This document shows positions 23,456 through 30,826 of a stretch of DNA of 49,239 bases, in pieces. Below the pieces are notes generated by a model. The model was not told the origin of the DNA and did not search any database. It saw only the letters and a program-made list of their open reading frames with translations. Source of the stretch: Cohnella nanjingensis (lineage in GTDB: Bacteria; Bacillota; Bacilli; Paenibacillales; Paenibacillaceae); assembly GCF_014212125.1 (NCBI RefSeq), contig NZ_JACJVP010000004.1, positions 146,669 to 195,907 of the forward strand, read 5' to 3'. The position numbers and the translations under genes are program-made. How positions within the stretch are numbered: the first letter of the stretch is position 1; each line of letters begins with the position of its first letter.

Positions 23456-24741
23456 GTCCGCTCTCCTCCCCGATAGCCATCTCCCCGCGAAGCCAGCGGG
23501 ATCGCTTCGACCAGCGTTCCCGCGGGCAAGCCGCGCGGACAAGGCGGTATAACGATGAGACAGTCGGCCTCCTGGATGGAGAGGATGTCGGACGACCGGT
23601 TCCCGCTGCAGGGCGTCACCCGGACGACCGCCCGCTCTACGCTTGTCCGCCCCCGCAGGTAGCGGGGGAACGCGCCGCCCTTCGGGTAATCCTCGCCCAG
23701 ATAGGCGGAATAGGAAGGGAGACCGAATTCCGGGTGCCCGCCCATCCGCGCGAGCGCCGGACGGACCAGGAGCGCGAAGCCGACGTAACAGGCGCTCGGA
23801 TTGCCGGACAAGCCAAACAGCGGCTTCCCGTCCTGAACGGCGGCGCTCGTCACGCTGCCCGGACGCATCGAGATCTTGTTGAACAGCAGCGTGCGGCCTT
23901 CGCGTCCCAGCAGCCGCCCCGTCAGATCGAAGTCTCCGACGGAAACGCCGCCGGACGTGAGGACCGCATCCGCCCCCGCTTCCTCAAAAGCGATCCGAAT
24001 CGCTCGCGCGATCCGCTCCTCGTCATCGTCGGCATGCGCCGCAAAGACGACCTCCGCCCCGGCGTCCTCCGCGAGTCCGCGCAGCATCGCGAGATTGCTG
24101 TTGCGGATCTGCCCGTAGCCCGGCGTCTCCTCCGGCGCGATCACCTCGCTGCCGGTCGTGACGATGGCGACGCGCGGCCGCGCGTACGTCAGCGGCTCCG
24201 TCCGCCCGAACGAGGCGAGCAGCGCGGCCGCGCCAGGCCCGATGCGCACGCCCGGCGCCAACACGGCCGCGCCCGGCGCGATCTCGCCGCCGACCGGCGT
24301 CACGTTAAGGCCCGCCGCCACGGGCCGCGCAAAAACCGCTTGGCGCAGAGCGCCCGTCGCCTCCTCCCGCACCGACTCCAACATGACGACGGCATCGGCG
24401 CCTGCCGGGAGCGGCGCGCCCGTCATGATGCGCGCCGCTTCGCCGGGCGAGACCGGCTGCGGCGGCGCGGTGCCGCCGCTCGCGACCGTCGCCTGCGCAA
24501 CGGCGAGCCTCGCGGGACGCGCCGGGCTTGCTTCCGCCAGGTCCGCCGCGCGCACGGCGTAGCCGTCCATCCCCGACCGCGCGAAGGCCGGCACGGGCCG
24601 GTCCGCGACGAGCGGCTCCGCCAGCCGGCGGCCGAAGGCGGCCAGCAGCGGGACGCGCTCGGTCCGCAGCGGCCGCGCATGCGCCGCGATGAGCCGCTGC
24701 GCTTCCGCGATCGGGATCGCCCGTCTGGTATAATCGCTCAT
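23452..24741 (-). CDS. moeA: Molybdopterin molybdenumtransferase MoeA
   Basis: 429 residues. Inserts molybdate into adenylated molybdopterin. Visible motifs are FARSGMDGYAVRAADL, the MTGAPLPAGADAVVM loop, TTGSEV, and LTSGGVSVGDFD, followed by the GLSGNPSACYVGF segment; these cover MoeA domains III and I and the C-terminal beta domain. ATG 24741 follows GGAGGGAG. First gene of moeA-mobA-mobB. It fires leftward from a promoter that shares its -35 with the rightward DUF2294-fdhD promoter. Composition is very GC-rich. Confidence 0.94.
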   Translation of the reverse strand: MSDYTRRAIPIAEAQRLIAAHARPLRTERVPLLAAFGRRLAEPLVADRPVPAFARSGMDGYAVRAADLAEASPARPARLAVAQATVASGGTAPPQPVSPGEAARIMTGAPLPAGADAVVMLESVREEATGALRQAVFARPVAAGLNVTPVGGEIAPGAAVLAPGVRIGPGAAALLASFGRTEPLTYARPRVAIVTTGSEVIAPEETPGYGQIRNSNLAMLRGLAEDAGAEVVFAAHADDDEERIARAIRIAFEEAGADAVLTSGGVSVGDFDLTGRLLGREGRTLLFNKISMRPGSVTSAAVQDGKPLFGLSGNPSACYVGFALLVRPALARMGGHPEFGLPSYSAYLGEDYPKGGAFPRYLRGRTSVERAVVRVTPCSGNRSSDILSIQEADCLIVIPPCPRGLPAGTLVEAIPLASRGDGYRGGERT

Positions 24742-24888
24742 CTTTCTTTCTCCCTCCGTCGTTCCGCCCGTCCTGCATAAACGTTCGTCTTCGCTTTTCC
24801 TTCAGCCGCCCGCTTAGCTTGACGTTCCCTGCGCATTTTTCTTCCTCCGCCCGGCGTTTGCGCGCCCTGCTCCGACACATCTTCCTGC

Positions 24889-24940
24889 ATCATGCCCTTC
24901 GGGCGCCCGCATTGTCAACCCTGCGCGTTTCCCTTATATT
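24889..24940. promoter_or_regulatory. Divergent overlapping promoters of the molybdoenzyme island
   Basis: Rightward: TTGTCA (24912-24917), 17 bases, TATATT (24935-24940). Leftward: TTGACA (24913-24918 on the minus strand), 18 bases, CATGAT (24889-24894). The two -35 elements occupy the same bases, so the two arms would compete for polymerase. Confidence 0.6.
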
Positions 24941-24976
24941 GAAGACATACCAATGTTCGCCCGGGGAGGTCGGCGC

Positions 24977-25342
24977 ATGCCGAGCAAAGAATCCGCTTTC
25001 AACGATATCGTCCGGCGCGTCCGCAAAGAGCTATTCGGCAAGGGGCCGGAGCGGATCCGCACCGTATTCGCCGAGAATATGGCGATCTCGACGATGCACG
25101 GCAACCTGACCGCCACGGAGAAATTCATCGCCCGCACCCCGGAAGGCCGGGACACCGTGCACGCGACGCGCACCAAACGCATTCAGCAAATCTATGCCGA
25201 GACGGTGCCCGCGGGCATGGAAGAACTCGTGGGCGCGAAGCTGCTGCACCTCTTCTCCGATATCCATCTCGAGGAAGACATGGCGGTGTCCGTCTTCGTC
25301 TTCGATCGCGAGATCGCCGGCGGGAGGTCATCCGATGACTGA
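24977..25342 (+). CDS. DUF2294 family protein (YrhF-like)
   Basis: 121 residues, matching the DUF2294 family (VRKELFGKGPERIRTVF, ENMAISTMHGNLTATEKFI). In Bacillus subtilis a DUF2294 gene (yrhF) lies next to a formate dehydrogenase gene, and here it precedes fdhD and fdhF, so it belongs functionally with the molybdoenzyme; its biochemical role is unknown. I chose ATG 24977 with a GGGGAGG site; an in-frame ATG at 24953 lacks one. It overlaps fdhD by 8 bases. The promoter is at 24912-24940. Confidence 0.82.
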   Translation: MPSKESAFNDIVRRVRKELFGKGPERIRTVFAENMAISTMHGNLTATEKFIARTPEGRDTVHATRTKRIQQIYAETVPAGMEELVGAKLLHLFSDIHLEEDMAVSVFVFDREIAGGRSSDD

Positions 25343-26147
25343 TCCCATCGTCACCGGCCGCCGCTTGATGCGGTACGCGAACGGCGCCATGACCGAAGCC
25401 GACGATCTCGTCGTCACGGAGCATCCGGTCACGCTCATGCTGAACGGCGAGGAATTCGCGACGCTGGTCTGCACCCCGGAATACGTCGAGGACATGGCGA
25501 TCGGCTTCCTGGCTTCGGAGGGCGCCATCGCGGCCTATGCCGACTTGAAGCCGCTCTCGTACGACGCGCAGACCGGCTACCTATACGCCGACACCCATCG
25601 GCCGACGGCGTTCGCCACCGAACTCCATTCCAAGCGCTACGTGAGTTCCTGCTGCGGCAAGAGCCGTCAAGGTTTCTACTTCTGGAGCGACGCGCGGACG
25701 GCGAAGCGCATCGAGACCCGTACGGCGCAGCTGGCCCCCGAGGACTGCATTCGCTTGATGGAGGAGCTTCAGCGGGCCGCCGAAACGTTCCGTTCGACGG
25801 GCGGGGTGCACAACGCGGCGCTCTGCGACCGCGCCGGCATCCGGCTCATGCGGTCGGATATCGGCCGGCACAATGCGCTCGACAAGCTCTACGGGCACGC
25901 GCTGCGCACGGCGGGCGGCGGCGAACCGCCCGCTCGGATCGTCGCCTTCAGCGGACGCATCTCCTCCGAGATTCTGCTGAAGGTCGCCAAGCTCGGCGGC
26001 GAGATCGTGCTCTCCAAGTCCGCGCCTACGGCGTTGGCGTTGGACTTGGCCGAGGATTTGGGCATTACGGCCGTCGGATTCATTCGCGGAAGCTCGTTCA
26101 ACGTGTACACCCATCCGGAGCGCATCCTTCGGTCATCTCCGCGTTGA
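25335..26147 (+). CDS. fdhD: Formate dehydrogenase accessory sulfurtransferase FdhD
   Basis: 270 residues. It passes sulfur from a cysteine desulfurase to the molybdenum cofactor, which formate dehydrogenases need for activity. Family motifs: TPEYVEDMAIGFLASEG, the mobile loop VSSCCGKSR whose cysteines carry the persulfide, MRSDIGRHNALDKLYG, and FSGRISSEI. The loop has adjacent Cys-Cys rather than the Cys-x-x-Cys of the Escherichia coli protein. ATG 25335 follows GGGAGG and overlaps the DUF2294 gene. A promoter for fdhF begins at its stop codon. Confidence 0.94.
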   Translation: MTDPIVTGRRLMRYANGAMTEADDLVVTEHPVTLMLNGEEFATLVCTPEYVEDMAIGFLASEGAIAAYADLKPLSYDAQTGYLYADTHRPTAFATELHSKRYVSSCCGKSRQGFYFWSDARTAKRIETRTAQLAPEDCIRLMEELQRAAETFRSTGGVHNAALCDRAGIRLMRSDIGRHNALDKLYGHALRTAGGGEPPARIVAFSGRISSEILLKVAKLGGEIVLSKSAPTALALDLAEDLGITAVGFIRGSSFNVYTHPERILRSSPR

Positions 26148-26172
26148 CAGCGCTTCCGACAGCAGGCACAAT
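26144..26172 (+). promoter_or_regulatory. Candidate fdhF promoter
   Basis: TTGACA (26144-26149), 17 bases, CACAAT (26167-26172), overlapping the fdhD stop. It would give a leader of about 200 bases before fdhF. Confidence 0.5.
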
Positions 26173-26376
26173 AGAGCTTGAGATCGGCGCGTACGCGCGT
26201 GCGTCCCGGTTTCCTGGCATACGCCCCATACGACCATGCGAATATGAACGTCCTTCACGACGTGCCGACAGCCGCGCCGTCTTGTCCGACCTTTATCCGG
26301 CATTCCGCCCCTTGTACGCGACCCACGACAAGCAGGCGGCTGCTGGTTTTTTATTTTCCATTACGAGGTGATCCTG
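26173..26376 (+). promoter_or_regulatory. fdhF 5' leader with terminator-like hairpin
   Basis: No ORF with a ribosome site was found in this stretch. ACAAGCAG (26328-26335) and CTGCTGGT (26340-26347) form a stem with one mismatch, directly followed by TTTTTATTTT, all just before the fdhF ribosome site. Upstream CAGCCGC (26269-26275) can pair with GCGGCTG (26336-26342) and would break that stem. GCGCGTACGCGC (26187-26198) is a further palindrome. Transcription attenuation is inferred. Confidence 0.45.
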
Positions 26377-28725
26377 ATGGGCAAGACCAAGCACTCCGGC
26401 CCGATTCCGCTCCCCGGCAAGCCCGATCCGTCGCTCTGGGTGAGCAAGGTCCCGTTCGGTCTCGGCAAAGTCAAACCGAAGCACGTCCGCGACATGATGA
26501 AGACGGCCTGGGACAATCGCGACAATCTCGGCTACGCCGCGCGTATCCTCGCGCAGGGCGTCTGCGACGGCTGCGCGCTCGGCGTGTCCGGCCTGCGCGA
26601 TCAGACGCTCGCCGGGCCGCATCTGTGCACGACGCGATTGAACGTGCTGCGGCTGAACACGATGCCCGCGATCAAGCCGGAGATTCTCCACGCGGACATC
26701 GCGGAGCTCCGCAAGCGGAGCAGCGCCGAGCTGCGGGAGCTGGGCCGCATCCCCTACCCGCTCATCCGCCGACGCGGCGAGTCGAGGTTCTCCAGGCTGA
26801 GTTGGGACGAGGCGCTGGACCGGATCGCCGCGAAGTTCCGCGCCGTTCAGCCGAAGCAGACGGCCTTCTATCTGACGTCCCGGGGCATCACCAACGAGAG
26901 CTACTACGCCGGGGCCAAGGTCGCCCGGTTCATCGGCACGAACAACATCGACAACGCCTCGCGCATCTGCCATTCGCCCTCGAAGACGGCGCTGAAGCGG
27001 TCTGTGGGCATCGGCGCGTCGAGCTGCAACTACAAGGACTGGATCGGCACCGACGTGCTCGTCTTCTGGGGCAGCGTCGCGGCGAACAACCAGCCGGTGT
27101 CCACCAAGTACATGTATGCCGCCAAACGCCGGGGCACGAAGATCATCGTCATCAATCCGTATCGCGAGCCGGCCATGGACGGCTACTGGATCCCCTCGAT
27201 CCCGGAATCCGCCCTCTTCGGGACGAAGCTCGCCGACGACTTCTATCCGGTCAACATCGGCGGAGATATCGCGTTCATGCACGGGATCATGAAGGTCTGG
27301 TTCGAGATGGAGGCGGAGAAACCGGGCTCGGCGATCGACCATGACTTCGTCGCGGCCCATGTGAACGGGTACGAGGCTCTCCGCGCCAAAGTGCTGGAGC
27401 AGTCGTGGGACCGGCTCGAGCGGTCGTCCGGGCTGTCGCGGGCCCGCATCGAGGAGCTGGCCGTGCTGCTAGCCCGGGCGCGCTCGGGGGTGTTCGTCTG
27501 GTCCATGGGGCTCACGCAGCACCGTTTCGGCACCGACAACATCTCGCAGGTCGCGAACCTCGCCCTGCTGCGCGGCTTTCTGGGGCGCGAGCACTGCGGC
27601 CTCATGCCGATCCGCGGCCACTCCGGGGTGCAGGGAGCGGGAGAAATGGGAGCCGACCCGTTCAGCCTGCCGGGCGGCGACTTCGACGAAGCGGCCGAGC
27701 GGGTCGAGCGGCAATGGGGCTTCGAGATTCCCCGCTGGCAGGGAGACATCGTCGGCGTGACGCTGGAGAACGCGCTGCTGCCGGACGACCACGAGCGGAG
27801 GCTGAAGCTGTACTACCTGTCGGGCGGCAACTTCCTCGAGACGATGCCGGACCCGCCGTTCGTGAAGCAATGCTTGGAGGCCGTCGAGCTGCGCGTGCAC
27901 CAAGATATCATCCTGAACACGTCGACGTTGGCCGATGCACGCGAGGAAGTCATCGTCCTCCCGGCCATGACGCGGTACGAGCAGCCGGGCGGAGGGACAT
28001 CCACTTCGACCGAGCGGATGGTCTACTTCAGCCCGGAGATCCGCGGCCCCCGCATCGGGGAAGCGCGAGCCGAGTGGGAGATCTACGTCGATCTCGCGCG
28101 CCGCGTCCGTCCGGCGGAAGCCGAACGCGTCTCCTTCGCGGACGCCGCCGCGATCCGGCGGGAAATCGCGGAGACGGCGCCGAACTACGACGGCATCCAG
28201 CATCTGCGGAGCCAAGGCGACGTGTTCCAGTGGGGCGGCGCCTGGCTGTGCGAAGGCGGGGTTTGTCCGACGCCGGACGGCCGCGCGCGGCTGATCCCCG
28301 TCGATCTGCCCGAGCTCCGCAAACCGGAAGGGCGGTTCACCGTAACGACCCGGCGGGGCAAGCAATTCAACTCCATGGTGTACAAGGACACCGATCCGTT
28401 CAACGGCGCGGACCGCTACGACATCCTCATGGCTTCGGTCGACGGCGCCAAGCTCGGCTTGCGCGAAGGAGAGGCGATCGTCGCGTACAACCGTCACGGC
28501 GTCTTCCACGGCCGGGCCCGCTACGTCGATATCTCGCCCGGCAATATCGAGGTCCATTTTCCGGAAGGAAACGTGCTCGCGCCTCGGAGCGTCTACGAGC
28601 CGTATGCCGGCATCCCGGAATACAACTTCGGCGTCGTCCTGGAAAAAGCGGAAACGTTCCATGCGCACAAAGATACCCGGTACGCGGAGAGGAGAATCGC
28701 CGAGCTGGAGCTGGATGCGGAGTAG
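26377..28725 (+). CDS. FdhF/YdeP-family molybdopterin oxidoreductase
   Basis: 782 residues, about full length for the family. A Cys-rich N-terminus (GVCDGCALG and HLC, residues 58-85) differs from the ferredoxin-like [4Fe-4S] motif of classical formate dehydrogenase and fits the YdeP branch. The bis-MGD domain follows, with SRICHSPS, where Cys198 aligns with the Mo-ligating Cys/Sec; GASSCNYKDW, VFWGSVAANNQP and MPIRGHSGVQGAGEMG; and the C-terminal molydopterin dinucleotide-binding domain from about 660 (FTVTTRRGKQFNSMVYKD). It probably oxidises formate or a related small substrate, but substrates of this branch are poorly known. I chose ATG 26377 (GAGGTG six bases before); the GTG at 26368 is part of that ribosome site. 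No electron-transfer subunit is adjacent. Confidence 0.88.
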   Translation: MGKTKHSGPIPLPGKPDPSLWVSKVPFGLGKVKPKHVRDMMKTAWDNRDNLGYAARILAQGVCDGCALGVSGLRDQTLAGPHLCTTRLNVLRLNTMPAIKPEILHADIAELRKRSSAELRELGRIPYPLIRRRGESRFSRLSWDEALDRIAAKFRAVQPKQTAFYLTSRGITNESYYAGAKVARFIGTNNIDNASRICHSPSKTALKRSVGIGASSCNYKDWIGTDVLVFWGSVAANNQPVSTKYMYAAKRRGTKIIVINPYREPAMDGYWIPSIPESALFGTKLADDFYPVNIGGDIAFMHGIMKVWFEMEAEKPGSAIDHDFVAAHVNGYEALRAKVLEQSWDRLERSSGLSRARIEELAVLLARARSGVFVWSMGLTQHRFGTDNISQVANLALLRGFLGREHCGLMPIRGHSGVQGAGEMGADPFSLPGGDFDEAAERVERQWGFEIPRWQGDIVGVTLENALLPDDHERRLKLYYLSGGNFLETMPDPPFVKQCLEAVELRVHQDIILNTSTLADAREEVIVLPAMTRYEQPGGGTSTSTERMVYFSPEIRGPRIGEARAEWEIYVDLARRVRPAEAERVSFADAAAIRREIAETAPNYDGIQHLRSQGDVFQWGGAWLCEGGVCPTPDGRARLIPVDLPELRKPEGRFTVTTRRGKQFNSMVYKDTDPFNGADRYDILMASVDGAKLGLREGEAIVAYNRHGVFHGRARYVDISPGNIEVHFPEGNVLAPRSVYEPYAGIPEYNFGVVLEKAETFHAHKDTRYAERRIAELELDAE

Positions 28726-28828
28726 CGATTTGACGCGTGCGGCGTGCAAGAGGGTTTCTAGCTCTATAGCCCCTAATCCCGCTTCATCGAAACCATTCTC
28801 CCCCGCAATTATAAAACCTTAGGCTAAA

Positions 28829-28854
28829 CAGGCTGCCGATTCGTCGGCAGCCTG
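28829..28854 (+). terminator. Strong hairpin at the end of fdhF
   Basis: CAGGCTGCCGA and TCGGCAGCCTG form an 11-bp perfect stem with a TTCG tetraloop about 100 bases after the fdhF stop. There is no long T-run, so termination may be partial. Confidence 0.6.
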
Positions 28855-28889
28855 GCGTCGTTACGTTATCGTTTAGAGCAGAGGTGCTG

Positions 28890-29315
28890 CTAGTTCCTGG
28901 TTTTAACGGCTAACCCGCTGAACGATATAGGACCTACAATATCCACTCTTGTATTTGCAGCTTGGTTTTCCGCTGTGACCGTGTAACCATGGGTACCTGC
29001 TTTTACATTTCTATCTTCAGCCTGGAAGGTAATGATATAATTTTGTTCCGAACCCGCAGATTCGATCCCCTGCAGCGTGTTGAATATTTCTTTTCCGTCG
29101 CGGAAAATCCGAAAGCGAATTTGCCCAATGCCCGTGACGCCTCTGACGCCAACGGACGCTACCAAATCGACCCGATTCGGTTGAGAATTCGCTGGAATCC
29201 GTATGGCGATCGCTGCAATGCCGGATTTTGAAGGGGAACGTTGAATCGTAACCGATCTGGCTAGGTTGAAGCTGCGACGCGGCTGGACGGCCGCTTTATC
29301 AAGAATACGCACCAA
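28890..29315 (-). CDS. Small beta-rich protein, possibly exosporium-related
   Basis: 141 residues, no signal peptide or membrane segment. After a basic N-terminus (MVRILDKAAVQPRRSFNLAR) it is a run of predicted beta strands (QPNRVDLVASVGVRGVTG, RFRIFRDGKEIFNTLQGIES, SEQNYIITFQAED, GTHGYTVTAEN, GPISFSGLAVKT). From memory this pattern recalls small exosporium or coat proteins of spore formers (exosporium protein C type), but I cannot confirm that. The start is TTG 29315 or GTG 29312, both behind a full AGGAGGTGAT site. It stands alone between the molybdoenzyme island and the ilv-leu operon, on the opposite strand from fdhF. Confidence 0.65.
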   Translation of the reverse strand: MVRILDKAAVQPRRSFNLARSVTIQRSPSKSGIAAIAIRIPANSQPNRVDLVASVGVRGVTGIGQIRFRIFRDGKEIFNTLQGIESAGSEQNYIITFQAEDRNVKAGTHGYTVTAENQAANTRVDIVGPISFSGLAVKTRN

Positions 29316-29420
29316 AAAATATCACCTCCTCTTTTTGGTAATCCATGATATGCAAGAGACAAAGTAAATGATTGGACACGTCGTTGCCCCTCACGCACGA
29401 CAACAACAGGTTTGCTTACA

Positions 29421-29453
29421 AAAAAAAGTTCCGACCTATGGTCGAAACTTTTT
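29421..29453 (-). terminator. Terminator of the ilv-leu operon
   Basis: AAAAGTTCCGACC and GGTCGAAACTTTT pair around a short loop, flanked by A-runs and T-runs, so it can work in both directions. It lies about 100 bases past the aminotransferase stop. Confidence 0.75.
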
Positions 29454-29551
29454 ACCAACGAATATGCGACTTTACCAACCAAATGGGGGGTTGTTCGAAT
29501 GGGTCAAGCGCAGCCCGTCAGGGGTTGCAAGAAAGGCGGCAAGGCGGACGC

Positions 29552-30751
29552 TCACACGAGCGCGCCGAACTTCTCCAAAGCCTTGGACAGCCGATTCATG
29601 CCTTCGATCGTGCCTGCTTCATCCGCGAAGGTGAAGTTCATCCGCGCGGTGTTCAGCTTCGGATCCTCCGAGAAGAACGAGACGCCCGGCACGAACGCGA
29701 CGCCATGCTGGACGGCCGTCTTCAACAGTTCGCCCGCGTCGATGCCCGGCGCGAACTCGACCCAGATAAACATGCCGCCCTTCGGCTCTTCGAACGAGAC
29801 GCCCGGCCACGCATGTTCGCGCAAGAGACCGGCCATCTGGCGCATCCGCGATTCGTATTCCTTGCGGACGAATTCGATATGGCCGTCCAGATCGAAGTGC
29901 GCGAGCAGTTGATACAGCGTCTGCTGATCGAGCGTGCTGGACTGCAAGTCCGCGGCTTGCTTGGCCCGCGCGAGGTTGCGGATGATGTCCGCGTCGCCCA
30001 TCACCCAGCCCGTGCGAAGGCCCGGCGCGACCGTCTTGGAGAACGTGCTCGTGTAGACGACGCAGGAGCCTTCAACCTGCGGCGCGAGCGAGAAGATCGA
30101 CGGATACGTCAGCGATGCGTCGCCGAATTTCAGCTCGCCGTACGGATCATCCTCGAGAATGAGCGTATCGGTCCGCTGGCAGAGCTCGAGCACGCCGCGG
30201 CGGCGCTCCTCGTTCCAGGACTTGCCCGTCGGGTTCGAGAACGTCGGAATGACATACAGCATCTTCGGCTTGTACTTCATCAGCTTGGCCTCGAGATCGG
30301 CCAGATCGAGCCCGTCGCTGTCGCCTTCGACCGACACGGTCTCCGCGCCGTACGAACGGAACACCTGCAGCGCCGACAGATACGTCGGACGCTCCACGAG
30401 GATGACGTCGCCCGGATCGATATAGATGCGCGTCAACAGATCGATCGCTTGCTGCGAGCCTGTCGTCAGCAGCATCTCATCCGGCGTGACGCGAATGCCT
30501 TTCTTCGCCATCCGTCCGCAGAGCGCCTCGCGCAGCGGCAAGTACCCTTCGGTCAAGCCGTACTGAAGCGCCTTGTTGCCTTGCGCCATCACGCGTTGGA
30601 ACGCCTCGGATACGGCCGCGACCGGGAAGTGCTCCTCGGCGGGCAGACCGCCCGCGAACGAGATGATGGCGTCGCCTTGCGTCAGCTTCAGAATTTCCCT
30701 GACCGCAGAGGATGAGAAGCTCCCCAGCCTGGAGGAGTAACGGTAATTCAT
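29552..30751 (-). CDS. PLP-dependent aminotransferase (fold I, class I/II)
   Basis: 399 residues. The PLP lysine is Lys239 in TSTFSKTVAPGLRTGW; other motifs are LLTTGSQQAIDLL, IPTFSNPTGKSW and LEDDPYGELKF, where Asp/Tyr contact the cofactor. It resembles the stand-alone enzymes of the 2-aminoadipate or aromatic aminotransferase group (LysN-like, also the C-terminal half of MocR regulators). Being last in an ilv-leu operon, it may transaminate branched-chain 2-oxo acids; that is inferred, and it is not the IlvE (fold IV) type. Ribosome site is weak (GGGGAACC). It lies 75 bases after leuA. Confidence 0.88.
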   Translation of the reverse strand: MNYRYSSRLGSFSSSAVREILKLTQGDAIISFAGGLPAEEHFPVAAVSEAFQRVMAQGNKALQYGLTEGYLPLREALCGRMAKKGIRVTPDEMLLTTGSQQAIDLLTRIYIDPGDVILVERPTYLSALQVFRSYGAETVSVEGDSDGLDLADLEAKLMKYKPKMLYVIPTFSNPTGKSWNEERRRGVLELCQRTDTLILEDDPYGELKFGDASLTYPSIFSLAPQVEGSCVVYTSTFSKTVAPGLRTGWVMGDADIIRNLARAKQAADLQSSTLDQQTLYQLLAHFDLDGHIEFVRKEYESRMRQMAGLLREHAWPGVSFEEPKGGMFIWVEFAPGIDAGELLKTAVQHGVAFVPGVSFFSEDPKLNTARMNFTFADEAGTIEGMNRLSKALEKFGALV

Positions 30752-30826
30752 TCGGGGTTCCCCATTTCTTGGTTAGCGAAAGGTCCGATGCCGCGGGCCC
30801 CCGCTAGTGCGATGGATTGATAAGCG

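Noticed and set aside
23734..24780. 348-residue open frame on the plus strand
   Set aside because: Antisense shadow of moeA; Arg/Asp-rich composition, no ribosome site or family motif.
26173..26376. Known molybdenum-cofactor riboswitch
   Set aside because: I could not recognise its conserved core; only an attenuator-like hairpin is supported.
27405..28749. Long plus- and minus-strand frames of over 420 residues
   Set aside because: Shadows of the GC-rich fdhF gene; Arg/Ala/Gly-rich with no recognisable domain.
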